Notes: generated by a model from the letters alone, not told the origin. A DNA stretch of 64,000 nt from Paenibacillus aestuarii (GCF_027789125.1 NZ_JAQFVF010000023.1:1-64000); one strand, 5' to 3'; positions 43,418 through 52,926 are shown, numbered from the stretch's first letter. Made by a program: numbers and translations.

Positions 43418-44644
43418 ATGCAGCAGCACAATCTATTAATCAATGGAAAAAGACTGCAGGAAACGATTGAAACGTTTGCAGATTTCGGACGGACGGCTAA
43501 TAACGGTGTTACTCGATTATCACTTACGGAAATGGATGTGCAGGTCCGCAACTACTTCAAAGCGTGCTGCGAGGAATTAGGCTTAGTCGTTACAGTTGAT
43601 GATATGGGCTGCATGTATGCCACGTTGGAAGGCTTGGAAAAGAAACCAGCCATCGTCATCGGCTCTCACCTGGACACTGTGCGAAAAGGCGGCAGATTCG
43701 ACGGTGTGCTTGGCGTCATCGCCGGCCTTGAAGTCGTTAGAACGCTCATTGACCATCAAATCACACCTAAGATCCCCATCACGATTGTGAATTTTACGAA
43801 TGAAGAAGGCGCCCGATTCGAGCCCTCTATGATGGCTTCAGGTGTACTATCCGGCAAGTTCGATAAGGCAGCGATGCTTAGCAAACGAGATTCTGCGGGT
43901 ATCACCTTCGAAGAGGCGCTAAAAACCAGTGGGTTCAATGGGGATGCGAACAACCGCATTGCGGAAGCGACCGCCTATTTAGAGCTGCATATCGAACAAG
44001 GTCCTATTATGGAAAAAGAAAACAAGTCCATCGGGGTTGTGGACTGTGTGGTCGGCATGATCTGTTATGAAATTGAGGTCACAGGGGAATCCAATCATGC
44101 TGGTACGACACCAATGGATTTTAGAAAAGATGCCTTTTTTACAGCCAACGATCTTGTAATCGATCTTCGCCATAAGCTGGATGCCCTAGGTCACAAAGAT
44201 CTGGTCTATACGATGGGAAGATTCAATGTCTTGCCAAATATCCATACGGTCATTCCTAATAAGGCGATATTTACAATTGAGGCCAGACATAAGGACGGAG
44301 AAATCATCCAGGATGTGGAACGCTTGATTCAAGGATTGGATCGTTCAATCCGTGGTTGCGATGTGCAAATCTGTAAATTATGGGACCGAGATACCGTATG
44401 GTTCGACGCTTCCATTTGCGATCGAATCGAACAAGCCGCACAAAGCTTGAATTATTCGAATCTAAGAATGGTCAGCGGTGCTGGACATGACGCGCAATTT
44501 GTTGCCAGCTTCCTTCCATCCGCCATGATTTTCGTTCCAAGTGTTCAAGGAAAGAGCCACTGTGAAGAAGAATTCACCCCCTATGAAGACTGCGAAAAAG
44601 GCGTCAATGTGCTGTTGACAACGGTCCTCTCGCTGCTGGAATAA
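43418..44644 (+). CDS. M20-family amidohydrolase (N-carbamoyl-amino-acid/allantoate type)
   Basis: A 408-aa di-metal amidase of the hydantoinase/carbamoylase family. Metal ligands appear in order: VIGSHLDTVRKGGRFDGVLG, NFTNEEGARF, ELHIEQGPIME and GAGHDAQFVAS. EVTGESNHAGTTPM is the lid/dimer signature. Members hydrolyse N-carbamoyl-L-amino acids, allantoate or ureidoglycine; the exact substrate is open. The start is the ATG at 43418 with GAGGTG six bases upstream. It is a single-gene unit with a terminator behind it. Confidence 0.87.
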   Translation: MQQHNLLINGKRLQETIETFADFGRTANNGVTRLSLTEMDVQVRNYFKACCEELGLVVTVDDMGCMYATLEGLEKKPAIVIGSHLDTVRKGGRFDGVLGVIAGLEVVRTLIDHQITPKIPITIVNFTNEEGARFEPSMMASGVLSGKFDKAAMLSKRDSAGITFEEALKTSGFNGDANNRIAEATAYLELHIEQGPIMEKENKSIGVVDCVVGMICYEIEVTGESNHAGTTPMDFRKDAFFTANDLVIDLRHKLDALGHKDLVYTMGRFNVLPNIHTVIPNKAIFTIEARHKDGEIIQDVERLIQGLDRSIRGCDVQICKLWDRDTVWFDASICDRIEQAAQSLNYSNLRMVSGAGHDAQFVASFLPSAMIFVPSVQGKSHCEEEFTPYEDCEKGVNVLLTTVLSLLE

Positions 44645-44651
44645 AATGAAA

Positions 44652-44700
44652 ACAAGGAGTAAGCAACGATACCGCTGCTTCTCCTTGTACAATTTTTTTT
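44652..44700 (+). terminator. Terminator of the M20 gene
   Basis: ACAAGGAG with CTCCTTGT and inner AAGCA with TGCTT form a stem followed by eight T residues. It also faces the convergent SDR gene. Confidence 0.75.
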
Positions 44701-45715
44701 ATTCGATGATAGAAGCTAACGCTGTATCCAAGGCATGAATCACCTTATCGCACCACACGTCGAACTCGGGATCCTCTTTTTGCAGCGCTGGATTGGCCAA
44801 AATGTTGGCAATCGTCTGTTTAATCCCTTGATCGAACCGGACAGAAGCGGTAAAACCAGGGACAAGCCTTTTCAGCTTCGAATTATCAAATACGACAGTA
44901 TTCGCTTTATCGCCGATCAATCCCCCACGATGATCCTGCTTGCTGCAAGCCGCCAAAAACTGTGATGAGACATGAACCGCTCGTAATTGGACACCTAATG
45001 CATCCGCAATCGCTTCATAAATTTGATTCCAGGTCAGAGATTCGTCGGACGTAATCTGGACGGATTCGCCTATCGCATGAACATTGCCCATCAAACCGAT
45101 AAAACCTTTGGCAAAATCGCTGTTATGGGTCATCGTCCATAAGGAAGTGCCATCGCCATGAATGATGACAGGTTTATTTTCCAGCATTCGCTTCGCAACC
45201 TGCCAACTGCCATTGCTGCCATGCACGCCAAGCGGAATGGAGCGCTCATCATACGTGTGGCTTGGCCGCACAATCGTTATCGGAAATCCGTTATCACGAT
45301 ACTGTTTCAGTAAATAATCCTCACAAGCGATCTTATTGCGAGAATATTCCCAATACGGATTCGCCAGCGGTGTACCTTCGGTAATTCGATAATCCGACAA
45401 CGGCTTTTGGTACGCTGAAGCGGAGCTGATGAACATGAATTGTTTCGTTTTCCCCGCAAATAAACGATAATCTCTTTCCAAGTGGGCAGGATGAAAAGCA
45501 ATGAAATCCGCAACGACATCGAATGTCATGTCTTGAATCAGCTGTCCAACTTTGTCTTCGTCATTAATGTCGGCCTGGATGATGTTCACATTCGCCGGAA
45601 GGCTCTCCGATCGGCTGCCACGATTCAAGAGATACAGCTCGCATCCTTGTTCCGATAACTGTCTGGTAATTGCCGAGCTAATCGTTCCGGTTCCTCCAAT
45701 AAATAGCGCTTTCAT
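44699..45715 (-). CDS. NAD-dependent epimerase/dehydratase-like protein
   Basis: A 338-aa extended-SDR protein: N-terminal nucleotide motif FIGGTGTISSAI, FMFISSASAYQKPLSD and the catalytic Tyr-x3-Lys in WEYSRNKIACEDYL. The C-terminal half has PVIIHGDGTSLWTMTHNSDF. It resembles nucleoside-diphosphate-sugar epimerases; the substrate is unknown. The start at 45715 follows AGGAGGTG; the frame is open to 45742. It lies downstream of the TetR-APH pair on the same strand. Confidence 0.82.
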   Translation of the reverse strand: MKALFIGGTGTISSAITRQLSEQGCELYLLNRGSRSESLPANVNIIQADINDEDKVGQLIQDMTFDVVADFIAFHPAHLERDYRLFAGKTKQFMFISSASAYQKPLSDYRITEGTPLANPYWEYSRNKIACEDYLLKQYRDNGFPITIVRPSHTYDERSIPLGVHGSNGSWQVAKRMLENKPVIIHGDGTSLWTMTHNSDFAKGFIGLMGNVHAIGESVQITSDESLTWNQIYEAIADALGVQLRAVHVSSQFLAACSKQDHRGGLIGDKANTVVFDNSKLKRLVPGFTASVRFDQGIKQTIANILANPALQKEDPEFDVWCDKVIHALDTALASIIE

Positions 45716-45768
45716 AAGCACACCTCCTAAAGGAATTAACACCTAACTTATTCTCGTCCGGGGCCACA

Positions 45769-46803
45769 TTATCCTGCGCTGCTATCAAATCTGCATAAGT
45801 CAAAATCGATCTCAACGATCGCGATATTTTGCCTAATTCGTTCTTTAATGTCATTCACCCATTGGATCAAGCGAGGTGTTGCCAGCTGAAGGTCTTCTTT
45901 TTTATGGATAACCAGATAAAGCGTAATATCACGCAGTTTTAAAAAGGTGGAGAGCTCCTGGAGCCATTGCCTTGAAAGCGGCATCACTTTCTCGTATCCG
46001 GACCAGAATGCTTGAACGAAATCAGCCGCAAAGGCTTCCCGGTTGCCTGCATAGCGTTCAGGAACACCCCAAGATAACGCATAATATAGCGGGATGGCGA
46101 TATCATGAATAAACCAGTTGTAGGCACAATCGTCAAAATCAAAGACAGAAATCCGACCATTATCAACGAAAAAGTTCCGCGAATGAATATCGGTATGAAT
46201 TAGTCCGTACACGTCCTGACCTTGGGGCAAGCTGTGCAAATGGGTCATAACTTCATTTAAACGCTCCAGCACATATTCATCGCCAGGCAAAACATACGAT
46301 TTCGCATTCACCAAAAGCTCGTCGTCCTCCCAGGTCATTCTCTTGTGATGAATGGACGGCGTGTAAGATTGCGTGGCTTTATGCATGCGGCCTGTGATCT
46401 CGCCCCACGACGCGAACAAATGCTCGTTCCATTCCGCAGGATTCGCATAATCCGGCATGTGACCTTCAGCTTTTTGAAAGAGTGACGCTGTGAAATAAGA
46501 ATCGCCCGCATGGATGACTTCCGTCATTTTGCCAAGCCGAGAAGTATAAACTTGCGGAATATCAACGCCAACCTGCACCAGATAAGAGATCCAATCCAGC
46601 TCCGCCAATACGTCGAGTTCCGAGCGATGGCTGCTATGCGTGAATCTCATCACATAAGATTGGCCTTCGCGCTCTACTTCGTACACATAATTCTCAAAAT
46701 CCCCAAGCTTCTTGTAGCTCCCCTTCGTCAAGCTAAATCGATCTGCAGCTTCATTCAAAATATGCATGCCAAAAAGTGTGTTTACCGCTTGCTCCAACTC
46801 CAT
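45769..46803 (-). CDS. APH-family (aminoglycoside/choline kinase-like) phosphotransferase
   Basis: A kinase-like protein of about 344 aa. YEVEREGQSYVMRFTHSSHR holds the ATP-binding region, and the Brenner motif LIHTDIHSRNFFVDNGRISV then FDFDDCAYN holds the catalytic Asp and metal ligands. Such chromosomal proteins phosphorylate varied small molecules; antibiotic resistance cannot be assumed. GGAGGG directly touches the ATG at 46803, so the TTG two codons later (46797) may be the real start. It overlaps or abuts the TetR stop, forming an operon. Confidence 0.8.
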   Translation of the reverse strand: MELEQAVNTLFGMHILNEAADRFSLTKGSYKKLGDFENYVYEVEREGQSYVMRFTHSSHRSELDVLAELDWISYLVQVGVDIPQVYTSRLGKMTEVIHAGDSYFTASLFQKAEGHMPDYANPAEWNEHLFASWGEITGRMHKATQSYTPSIHHKRMTWEDDELLVNAKSYVLPGDEYVLERLNEVMTHLHSLPQGQDVYGLIHTDIHSRNFFVDNGRISVFDFDDCAYNWFIHDIAIPLYYALSWGVPERYAGNREAFAADFVQAFWSGYEKVMPLSRQWLQELSTFLKLRDITLYLVIHKKEDLQLATPRLIQWVNDIKERIRQNIAIVEIDFDLCRFDSSAG

Positions 46804-46814
46804 CCCTCCTACTA

Positions 46815-47423
46815 TCAAGCCTTAATGAAGCGAAAAACCATTTGCTCCATATCCTGAATCGTTCTCTCATAGTCCGTTTCTTCGCCAGTAAGCATGTACT
46901 GCAAAGCTAATCCATCTCGGACCGACCAGAACAGGCAAGCAACGGTTTCCTTATCGAGATCGGATCTAAACTCGCCAGATCGTATCCCGGCTTCGATAAT
47001 CTCTTGAATAAATACCAGCGCTTTGTCCGCATATTGTTTCCAGCGCTCAATTAGTTCCGGCTGCCGGGCGGCATAAAGCATAAATTCAAGATGAAAGGCA
47101 AGCCATTTGCGCAGATCTTTCAAAGATTGCCGGCGAAAGCGCTCAAACATATGATGGATTTGATCGGATGCGTTCGGAATGCTTTTGAACTGCTCGCTTA
47201 AGCTGCTCACCATGGCATTCATTCTGTCGTCCGCCATTTGGATATACATTTCTTCTTTGCTCGAAAAATAACTGTAAATGACACCCTTGCTCATCCCTAA
47301 ATGCCGGACGATATCATCGACGGTGGTGGCTTGAAAGCCTTTTTCCGTAAAACAATGCAGCGCTGCTTCGAGGATGGCGGCTTTTTTCTCCGCCTTATAA
47401 GCTTCTGAAACTTTAGGTGACAT
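46815..47423 (-). CDS. TetR/AcrR-family repressor
   Basis: A 202-aa regulator. The N-terminal HTH reads ILEAALHCFTEKGFQATTVD then IVRHLGMSKGVIYSYFSSKE; the C-terminal ligand domain resembles those with YfiR-type fold (CLFWSVRDGLALQYML). A 28-bp region before it contains GACTGACCAGTCAGT (47480-47494), a palindrome of the form TetR proteins bind, suggesting autoregulation of the TetR-APH-SDR genes. Confidence 0.85.
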   Translation of the reverse strand: MSPKVSEAYKAEKKAAILEAALHCFTEKGFQATTVDDIVRHLGMSKGVIYSYFSSKEEMYIQMADDRMNAMVSSLSEQFKSIPNASDQIHHMFERFRRQSLKDLRKWLAFHLEFMLYAARQPELIERWKQYADKALVFIQEIIEAGIRSGEFRSDLDKETVACLFWSVRDGLALQYMLTGEETDYERTIQDMEQMVFRFIKA

Positions 47424-47477
47424 AGCGCTGTCTCCTTTCCGTTACATTGATATACAGCCGGTAGTGCAGTAATGTAA

Positions 47478-47496
47478 AGTCGACTGACCAGTCAGT
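47478..47496. promoter_or_regulatory. Palindromic TetR-type operator
   Basis: TCGACTGACCAGTCAGT contains ACTGACCAGTCAGT, whose two halves ACTGAC and GTCAGT are inverted repeats. It lies about 55 bp before the TetR-type gene and fits the common TetR/QacR-like GACN-type palindromes. Confidence 0.5.
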
Positions 47497-47624
47497 TTTA
47501 GATCTATCATAACATATAGAAAGCTATTTTAGAAAAATATTCATTTAATCTTAAATTAGAAAAGCCCCCTGGTGGGGGAGTCTCTGCCTTTTATTTTGTT
47601 TACATAATAAAAGTTACGTTACCT

Positions 47625-48140
47625 TTAAATCCCCACCCTCTTATAATAAATCACAGTTGCGTCTAAGTTACCGTTCGCGGATTTGGCATAATCGGGGATT
47701 CGACCCGCTTCTTGATACCCAAGTGTAGCATATAGATAGTTCGACGGGTCACCTTCCCTTGTATCCAACACGATTAACGATCGAAGTTCTTGCCCAGCAA
47801 GTTCCTCCGCCTTCCTCATCAACGCGCGACCGATCCCTTGTTGCCGATATTGCGGGTGCGTCATAAGCTTGGCGATTTCGGCTCGATGTGTACCGTTTGG
47901 TTTTGTACATAAATGCAGCTGTACCGTTCCGACTATCTTGCTCTGGTAGCTGGCAACGAGTAAAATCACTTCCGGTGCAAGCACATTTGTCCAATACATA
48001 CGAGCTTCCTCTTGTTCTAACGGCGGTAAATAACCAATCGATGCCCCATCTTCCACGACGCGAACCAAAAGCTCTGCCAATTCTTCTAAATGATCATGAA
48101 CCGAATCGATTCGCTTCAACGTTATAGGTTTAGCCAACAT
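47625..48140 (-). CDS. GNAT-family N-acetyltransferase
   Basis: A 171-aa acetyltransferase. The acetyl-CoA motif A reads RQQGIGRALMRKAEEL (R/Q-x-x-G-x-G/A), preceded by GTVQLHLCTKPNGTHRAEIA. The start is ATG 48140 with GGAAG upstream; the frame is open to 48197. It is divergent from the LysR-type gene, which may regulate it. The substrate is unknown. Confidence 0.8.
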   Translation of the reverse strand: MLAKPITLKRIDSVHDHLEELAELLVRVVEDGASIGYLPPLEQEEARMYWTNVLAPEVILLVASYQSKIVGTVQLHLCTKPNGTHRAEIAKLMTHPQYRQQGIGRALMRKAEELAGQELRSLIVLDTREGDPSNYLYATLGYQEAGRIPDYAKSANGNLDATVIYYKRVGI

Positions 48141-48261
48141 CTGAATACCCACTTCCTTTGCTTCGTCATAACCCAATCCTAATTCATAAATTTTCATTTG
48201 TATAACGAATGATTTTAATTATAATAATGAACAAATCAAATTATTCGAGGGACAAAACAAA

Positions 48262-49116
48262 ATGGAACTATCACAGCTCGAAGCATTTCTCGCAGTAAGT
48301 CATTGCCGCAACTTTACACGAGCGGCTGAATATTTACATATCTCCCAATCTGCAGTTACCGCCAGAATTAAGGCCCTTGAGCAGTCGCTGGGCAAGCCGC
48401 TATTTATGCGAGATAATCGTAACGTCAGCCTCACACAAGCAGGTCTTCATTTTCAACCTTACGCTGAACGAATGCTGCTGCTCTATGAAGAAAGCAAACT
48501 TACCGTATCCGAAAGCTTAGAAAATTATATCGTCATGAGCGGTCCAGGATCAGTCTGGCATTACCGTTACTTACCTAACATTCTCGCTCTCCGGGACAAT
48601 CACCCCAACGCAGCGATCAAATTTCTTAGCTATATCGACTCCAGCTATATGATCCGCGATCTTTTACTCGATGGAATCGTCCATGTTGCCATTCGCTACG
48701 AACCTATGGAGCGTCCTAATATCACAAAAATAGCACTCTACGAAGACGAAATTATCCTCGTCTCTGCCAGCCAAACCGAGCAACCTGTCACGAAGTCGGA
48801 CTTCCATTCGCGAGCGTATTGTCATGTGGATTGGGGACATCCCTTCTCCGACTGGTTCTCGAATTGGGTCGGTGGTGGCTTCATTCCTGCGCTTGAATTA
48901 GACCACTCGTCAATTCAACTGACACTACTGCTGCAAGGCGCCGGCTTCGGATTTTTGCCGCGTTCTATCGCGCAGCCTTATTTGGACGAGCTGAGACTCT
49001 TTGCACTCCGATGCGAACATTCATTCCCAGTCACCCAAGCCTATGCACTCTATTTAACGGAACATCGTGATCACCCTAGCGTTAAGCTTGGCTTGCAGAT
49101 ACTGGGTCTCGGGTAA
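48262..49116 (+). CDS. LysR-family transcriptional regulator
   Basis: A 284-aa regulator. The N-terminal HTH (LEAFLAVSHCRNFTRAAEYL, HISQSAVTARIKALEQSLGK) is typical of LysR proteins, and the rest forms a periplasmic-binding-like effector domain (YLPNILALRDNHPNAAIKFL; FGFLPRSIAQPYL). The ATG is preceded by GAGGGAC. The divergent GNAT gene is its likely target; the shared region is 121 bp. Confidence 0.87.
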   Translation: MELSQLEAFLAVSHCRNFTRAAEYLHISQSAVTARIKALEQSLGKPLFMRDNRNVSLTQAGLHFQPYAERMLLLYEESKLTVSESLENYIVMSGPGSVWHYRYLPNILALRDNHPNAAIKFLSYIDSSYMIRDLLLDGIVHVAIRYEPMERPNITKIALYEDEIILVSASQTEQPVTKSDFHSRAYCHVDWGHPFSDWFSNWVGGGFIPALELDHSSIQLTLLLQGAGFGFLPRSIAQPYLDELRLFALRCEHSFPVTQAYALYLTEHRDHPSVKLGLQILGLG

Positions 49117-49128
49117 TGCGATAAAAAA

Positions 49129-49154
49129 AGACTGCCCCTAAAACGAGCAGTCGT
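49129..49154 (-). terminator. Terminator of the SDR gene
   Basis: GACTGC pairs with GCAGTC; on the minus strand the stem is followed by seven T residues. Confidence 0.65.
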
Positions 49155-49161
49155 AATCCAC

Positions 49162-49977
49162 TTACAACAGCGATTCCGCGCCATCAATGAACACTTGCGT
49201 CCCCGTGATATGACTGGAAGCCTCTGAAGCCAGGAACGCTACCAGATCGGCAACTTGCTCCGGCTGTCCTGGCGCATGTTCCAGCGGTTGGCTGCCCTGC
49301 GGATACTTGACCGGGATTTTGATTTTATCAAGTTCTGGCGTATGCAGGGTATTTTCCCCTATATTCGTCTGAATCGCTCCTGGGCAGATGGCATTGACGC
49401 GTATCTTGTACTGAGCAAGCTCCAAAGCAGCCATCTTCGTGAAAGCCACTTGGCCCGCCTTGGACGTGCTATAAGCAGACATCCCAAAATTAGAAAATTT
49501 ACGGCTGCCATTGATCGAGCTTGTCACAATAATACTGCCACCGCGTTCTTTCATATGCGGAATGGCGTTTTTGACACATAGAAACGTGCCTTTCATATTC
49601 ACCGCAAGCGTTTGATCCCAGTCTTCCTCTTTCATATCTTCAATAGGTGCGAGTACCCCGTTAATGCCTGCATTGGCAAAAACGACGTCCAATCGCCCCC
49701 AGGCTTTTACCGCCTGTTCGAACGCCTGGGCAACGCGCTGAGCATCAGAGACATCCGTATCCGCTATTATGGACTGGCCTCCGGCATCCATAATTTCTTG
49801 ATAAGTCATCTCCGTCCGCTCATTTTTTAAATCAACCAGGCACACTTTCATCCCCTGCTGCGCCAACATCCTTGCGGCTGCCCGGCCGATCCCTGATCCC
49901 GCTCCAGTGACTAGGGCAACTTTATCTTGAAGATCCGGCAGCAGGATCCGGGGCTTTTGTAGCGTTTGCATGTTCAT
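49162..49977 (-). CDS. SDR-family oxidoreductase
   Basis: A 271-aa classical short-chain dehydrogenase: NAD(P) motif LVTGAGSGIGRAAA, NAG at VFANAGINGV, catalytic Ser in IIVTSSINGSRKFS and Tyr-x3-Lys in SAYSTSKAGQVAF. The C-terminal FLASEASSHITGTQVFIDGA is the family ending. The substrate is unknown. It is monocistronic. A start at ATG 49977 or two codons later is possible. Confidence 0.87.
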   Translation of the reverse strand: MNMQTLQKPRILLPDLQDKVALVTGAGSGIGRAAARMLAQQGMKVCLVDLKNERTEMTYQEIMDAGGQSIIADTDVSDAQRVAQAFEQAVKAWGRLDVVFANAGINGVLAPIEDMKEEDWDQTLAVNMKGTFLCVKNAIPHMKERGGSIIVTSSINGSRKFSNFGMSAYSTSKAGQVAFTKMAALELAQYKIRVNAICPGAIQTNIGENTLHTPELDKIKIPVKYPQGSQPLEHAPGQPEQVADLVAFLASEASSHITGTQVFIDGAESLL

Positions 49978-50078
49978 AAAGAATCACCTATTCCTTCTTC
50001 GCTTCATTAACGGATTGCGAAATCCTCAAGTTGGTATGCCCCTGCGCTTAGCAAAATATGTAAATCTCGCTACAAACA

Positions 50079-50317
50079 CTATCGCCCCGCCTGAAAGATC
50101 AGGCAGGATGAAGGCAGATGATGACACTTAATGTGATTGAGGAAATCCTCTATATGTTTGACCGCTTTGTCTGCATCGCCTTTGCTCCATTGATGTTGCG
50201 CCTGGCTTATACTGTTGGCGCTTAACGATTAATCAGGGTGGAAAGTGCGTTGTTGCCGGTTGCAACCGTAGAGTGGAACGTTTGTTCTGTCCCATTGCCA
50301 GTAACGTCATTTATCAC
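50079..50317 (-). pseudogene. Frameshifted tail of a secreted protein with a FIMAH-type C-terminal domain
   Basis: The upstream part (50222-50317, GTG start with AGGAG six bases before) encodes NDVTGNGTEQTFHSTVATGN and NALSTLINR. The second part in another frame (50079-50222) encodes SISQAQHQWSKGDADKAVKH then IEDFLNHI, matching the FIMAH domain found at the C-terminus of Paenibacillus exo-enzymes. One frameshift joins them. The large N-terminal region is absent. Confidence 0.5.
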
Positions 50318-50343
50318 AATTATCTCCTGGTCTGCTGAAAAAA

Positions 50344-50371
50344 CAAAAAAAAGCCTGATAACTCAGGCTTT
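50344..50371 (-). terminator. Terminator overlapping the AlaX stop codon
   Basis: AAAGCCTGA (50350-50358) pairs with TCAGGCTTT (50363-50371); the TGA stop codon forms part of the stem. On the minus strand a T run follows. Confidence 0.85.
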
Positions 50372-51541
50372 CTCTGCTAAATGACGCTTCGTATATTCAA
50401 AAAACGCCAGCGCATCTTCCCAGGACGGGAAGCCGGCTTGAGCGCTTTTATCGCTGCCCCCGCCTTTACCCTGGAACTCGCTCAAATGCGCTTTAAAGAA
50501 CGCCCCGCAGGAGAGCTCTACACGTCCGCTATTCGCAAGCACGACTTTGTTCTCGCTGGATGTGGCGAGCAGCACAGGAAGATCGCTGTCTGTGGCCAGT
50601 TTGGCGGCCAAGTTTTGCAAATCTTTCAATGGCTTGTCCGCAAACACATGTGCCACCCATGTTCCCTCACGACTTGCTAAGAGCTCTTGTGCGACATAGG
50701 CATCATTCTTCGCTTTTAGCTCATCAATCTCTTGCTGCAATTGACGCTGCTCCTGCTCCCATTTCTCAATCCGCTCCATGATGTCCTCTTTGGCCGTTTT
50801 AAACTTATTCGAAAGCGCGCCGAGAATTCGCTGGTTGTCATTAAATTCGTTCAGCGCACGGTACCCGCACAAAAAGTAAATGCGCGTATTGCCCTTCTGT
50901 TTCTCCGCTTTGAGCAGTTTAATAATGCCGATCTCGCCTGTTGACGAGACATGCGTACCTCCGCACGCGTTATACTCCACGCCTTTGATCTCAACAATCC
51001 GAATGTCTTCCGTCACCTTCGGTGGCTTGACCAGCGTCAGCTGGGCCATTTGCTCCGGCGTCACAAAATAGCTGACCACGCTTAAATTCTGGTAGATGCG
51101 CCGGTTTACCTCGCGCTCGATCGCCGTCAACTGTTCGTGGCTCAGCTCCGGCCGTTCAACATCAATGGACGCGTGATCGCTGCCCATATGAAAACTGACC
51201 GTCATCGCGTCGTACAGATCGCGGCAGACGGCTGAAAGCAGATGCTGTCCGCTATGCTGCTGCATATGATCGAACCTGCGCGTCCAGTCGATGCGGCAGC
51301 TCACTTGCTGCTCCTGCGGCAATCGCTCGACTTTGTGCAGCACTTCGTCCTCTTCCGCCATCACATCCAGCACTGGAATTCCATTGATCTCTCCTGTATC
51401 AAAGGGTTGTCCGCCTCCGGTCGGGTAAAACGCCGTCTCCTCCAGGATGACATAGTATCCGTCTTCCCGCTCCAGCGACTTTGTAATTCTCGTTTGCCAC
51501 TCTGTTGTATAGGCAGACTCATAATATAGCTTTTTCGTCAT
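50363..51541 (-). CDS. Alanyl-tRNA editing protein, AlaX-L type
   Basis: A 392-aa free-standing editing enzyme that removes Ser or Gly mischarged on tRNA-Ala. Editing-domain ligands: HMQQHSGQHLLSAV and CGGTHVSSTGEIG (H-x3-H and C-x3-H zinc motif). A coiled-coil (about residues 235-275, Glu/Gln/Lys rich) and a DHHA1 domain ending GKGGGSDKSAQAGFP follow, the arrangement of the long AlaX form. The start at 51541 is preferred because of AAAGGA upstream. Confidence 0.87.
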   Translation of the reverse strand: MTKKLYYESAYTTEWQTRITKSLEREDGYYVILEETAFYPTGGGQPFDTGEINGIPVLDVMAEEDEVLHKVERLPQEQQVSCRIDWTRRFDHMQQHSGQHLLSAVCRDLYDAMTVSFHMGSDHASIDVERPELSHEQLTAIEREVNRRIYQNLSVVSYFVTPEQMAQLTLVKPPKVTEDIRIVEIKGVEYNACGGTHVSSTGEIGIIKLLKAEKQKGNTRIYFLCGYRALNEFNDNQRILGALSNKFKTAKEDIMERIEKWEQEQRQLQQEIDELKAKNDAYVAQELLASREGTWVAHVFADKPLKDLQNLAAKLATDSDLPVLLATSSENKVVLANSGRVELSCGAFFKAHLSEFQGKGGGSDKSAQAGFPSWEDALAFFEYTKRHLAEKA

Positions 51542-51573
51542 ATCCAAAATCCTTTCTATGAACAGGCTGCAGG

Positions 51574-52008
51574 TTACGCGAACACCCGTTCCATGATGAT
51601 ATATTCTTTGCCGTCTTTGGTGAACATTTCTTCAGTGGCGGCAAGGCCGAACTTTTCATAGAAACGCGATTTTTCCCGCCTGGCATTACAAAAGATGCGC
51701 TTGATGCCGGCTTGCTGCGCTTCAACAAGCAGATGGTTCAGCAGTATGCTGCCATAACCTTTATTTTGCTCGGAGACACGTGTCGCAAATTTGCGAAATT
51801 GGCCGTCGGATCCATCTATAAAGAGAGAAACGACCGATATCAGCTGATTTTCCGCAAAAAGCCCATAATGCCGCCCTTTGTCATCATCTGGCAGTTTGAC
51901 ATAATCGGCATCCTTCTCCGGCCACATGACTTCATGGCGCAGCTGCCAAGCGAGTTCTTTCTCAATATTTCTGATCTCCACATCATCATCTCCAAAGTTG
52001 TTCTTCAT
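51574..52008 (-). CDS. GNAT-family N-acetyltransferase
   Basis: A 144-aa acetyltransferase. VSLFIDGSDGQFRKFATRVS leads to the CoA motif SEQNKGYGSILLNHLLVEAQ, followed by IFCNARREKSRFYEKFGL, the usual GNAT ending. It follows the AlaX gene in reverse order on the same strand, with 33 bp between them. The substrate is unknown. Confidence 0.8.
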   Translation of the reverse strand: MKNNFGDDDVEIRNIEKELAWQLRHEVMWPEKDADYVKLPDDDKGRHYGLFAENQLISVVSLFIDGSDGQFRKFATRVSEQNKGYGSILLNHLLVEAQQAGIKRIFCNARREKSRFYEKFGLAATEEMFTKDGKEYIIMERVFA

Positions 52009-52152
52009 GCATCGTACCGTAAAATGGGTCTCTACTCAATAGCTGTTGCCATAATGCCTTTTTTATTGATGATTGCTAGTTTACCCATAGAAGCTTGGCC
52101 TCTATTGAATATATATATCATATCGAAATAAGTTACTAGCAGGTGATGTTCA

Positions 52153-52926
52153 ATGAGAGGTCTATCGGGTGCGCGGATTGTCCGTTTCGCGGTTATCGGC
52201 GACAGTCATATCGGGTATCCGACAAGTCTGCCCACGTTTAAACACATACTCATGGAAGCTGTGCGAACCGGCAATAAAAGGTTTGTTATTTTCGGAGGCG
52301 ATAATAAGCATGGCTCTTCAGGGGCGTCGGCCGAGGCGGATTATTTGGCGTTCAAAGAAACCGTTACTGAAGTGCTGGGCCCGAGAAAAATCAGATACAA
52401 AGCGTCGATCGGCAACTGGGAGACAAATACGAGAGGTTTGTTCCGCAGATATCTTGGCGACGTCTATGGCATCATGACGTTTCCCGGAACACAGGGGCGG
52501 GTCAAATATGTATGGCTGGATAACGCAATTGGGAGATTTAGTCAGGCGAGTTTAAGTTTACTCAAAGGACTGGATGCCAACTCTTACTATATTATCAACT
52601 GCCATTGGCCGTTACGCGTTAACGGTATCAGCATTGATTCCTCGCAAATGATCTCGCAGCAGGAGACAGACCGCTTTTTCGAAGCGATTCCACCTCATGT
52701 CCGTAATAAAGTGCTTGCTATTTTTACGCATCACGCGCATTTGTTTTGTGCTAAGCAGGAACATATTTATCCGGGATTCCCATTTACTCAGTATTACGTC
52801 TGCGGCTGCTCGGGCGCCTACAAATGCCCAACGGATGAGACCGGCTTCATCCGGGGCTACTATGATGCGTCCATCGTCTTTCGCAACCGGCAAGCCGGCA
52901 TCGTGGTCAGGCATGTGCAGGCTTAA
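52153..52926 (+). CDS. Calcineurin-like metallophosphoesterase
   Basis: A 257-aa phosphoesterase. Metal-binding motifs: VIGDSHIGYP (D-x-H), FGGDNKHG (GDxxH-like), GNWETN (GNxE/H-like) and IFTHHAHLF (H-x-H). The substrate may be a phosphodiester or a nucleotide; no signal peptide is seen. AGGTGATG lies before the ATG. It is convergent with the MFS gene, whose stop it overlaps. Confidence 0.78.
   Translation: MRGLSGARIVRFAVIGDSHIGYPTSLPTFKHILMEAVRTGNKRFVIFGGDNKHGSSGASAEADYLAFKETVTEVLGPRKIRYKASIGNWETNTRGLFRRYLGDVYGIMTFPGTQGRVKYVWLDNAIGRFSQASLSLLKGLDANSYYIINCHWPLRVNGISIDSSQMISQQETDRFFEAIPPHVRNKVLAIFTHHAHLFCAKQEHIYPGFPFTQYYVCGCSGAYKCPTDETGFIRGYYDASIVFRNRQAGIVVRHVQA

Noticed and set aside
45769-46803. 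Aminoglycoside resistance gene
   Set aside because: Only the general phosphotransferase fold is visible; many chromosomal members act on other small molecules.
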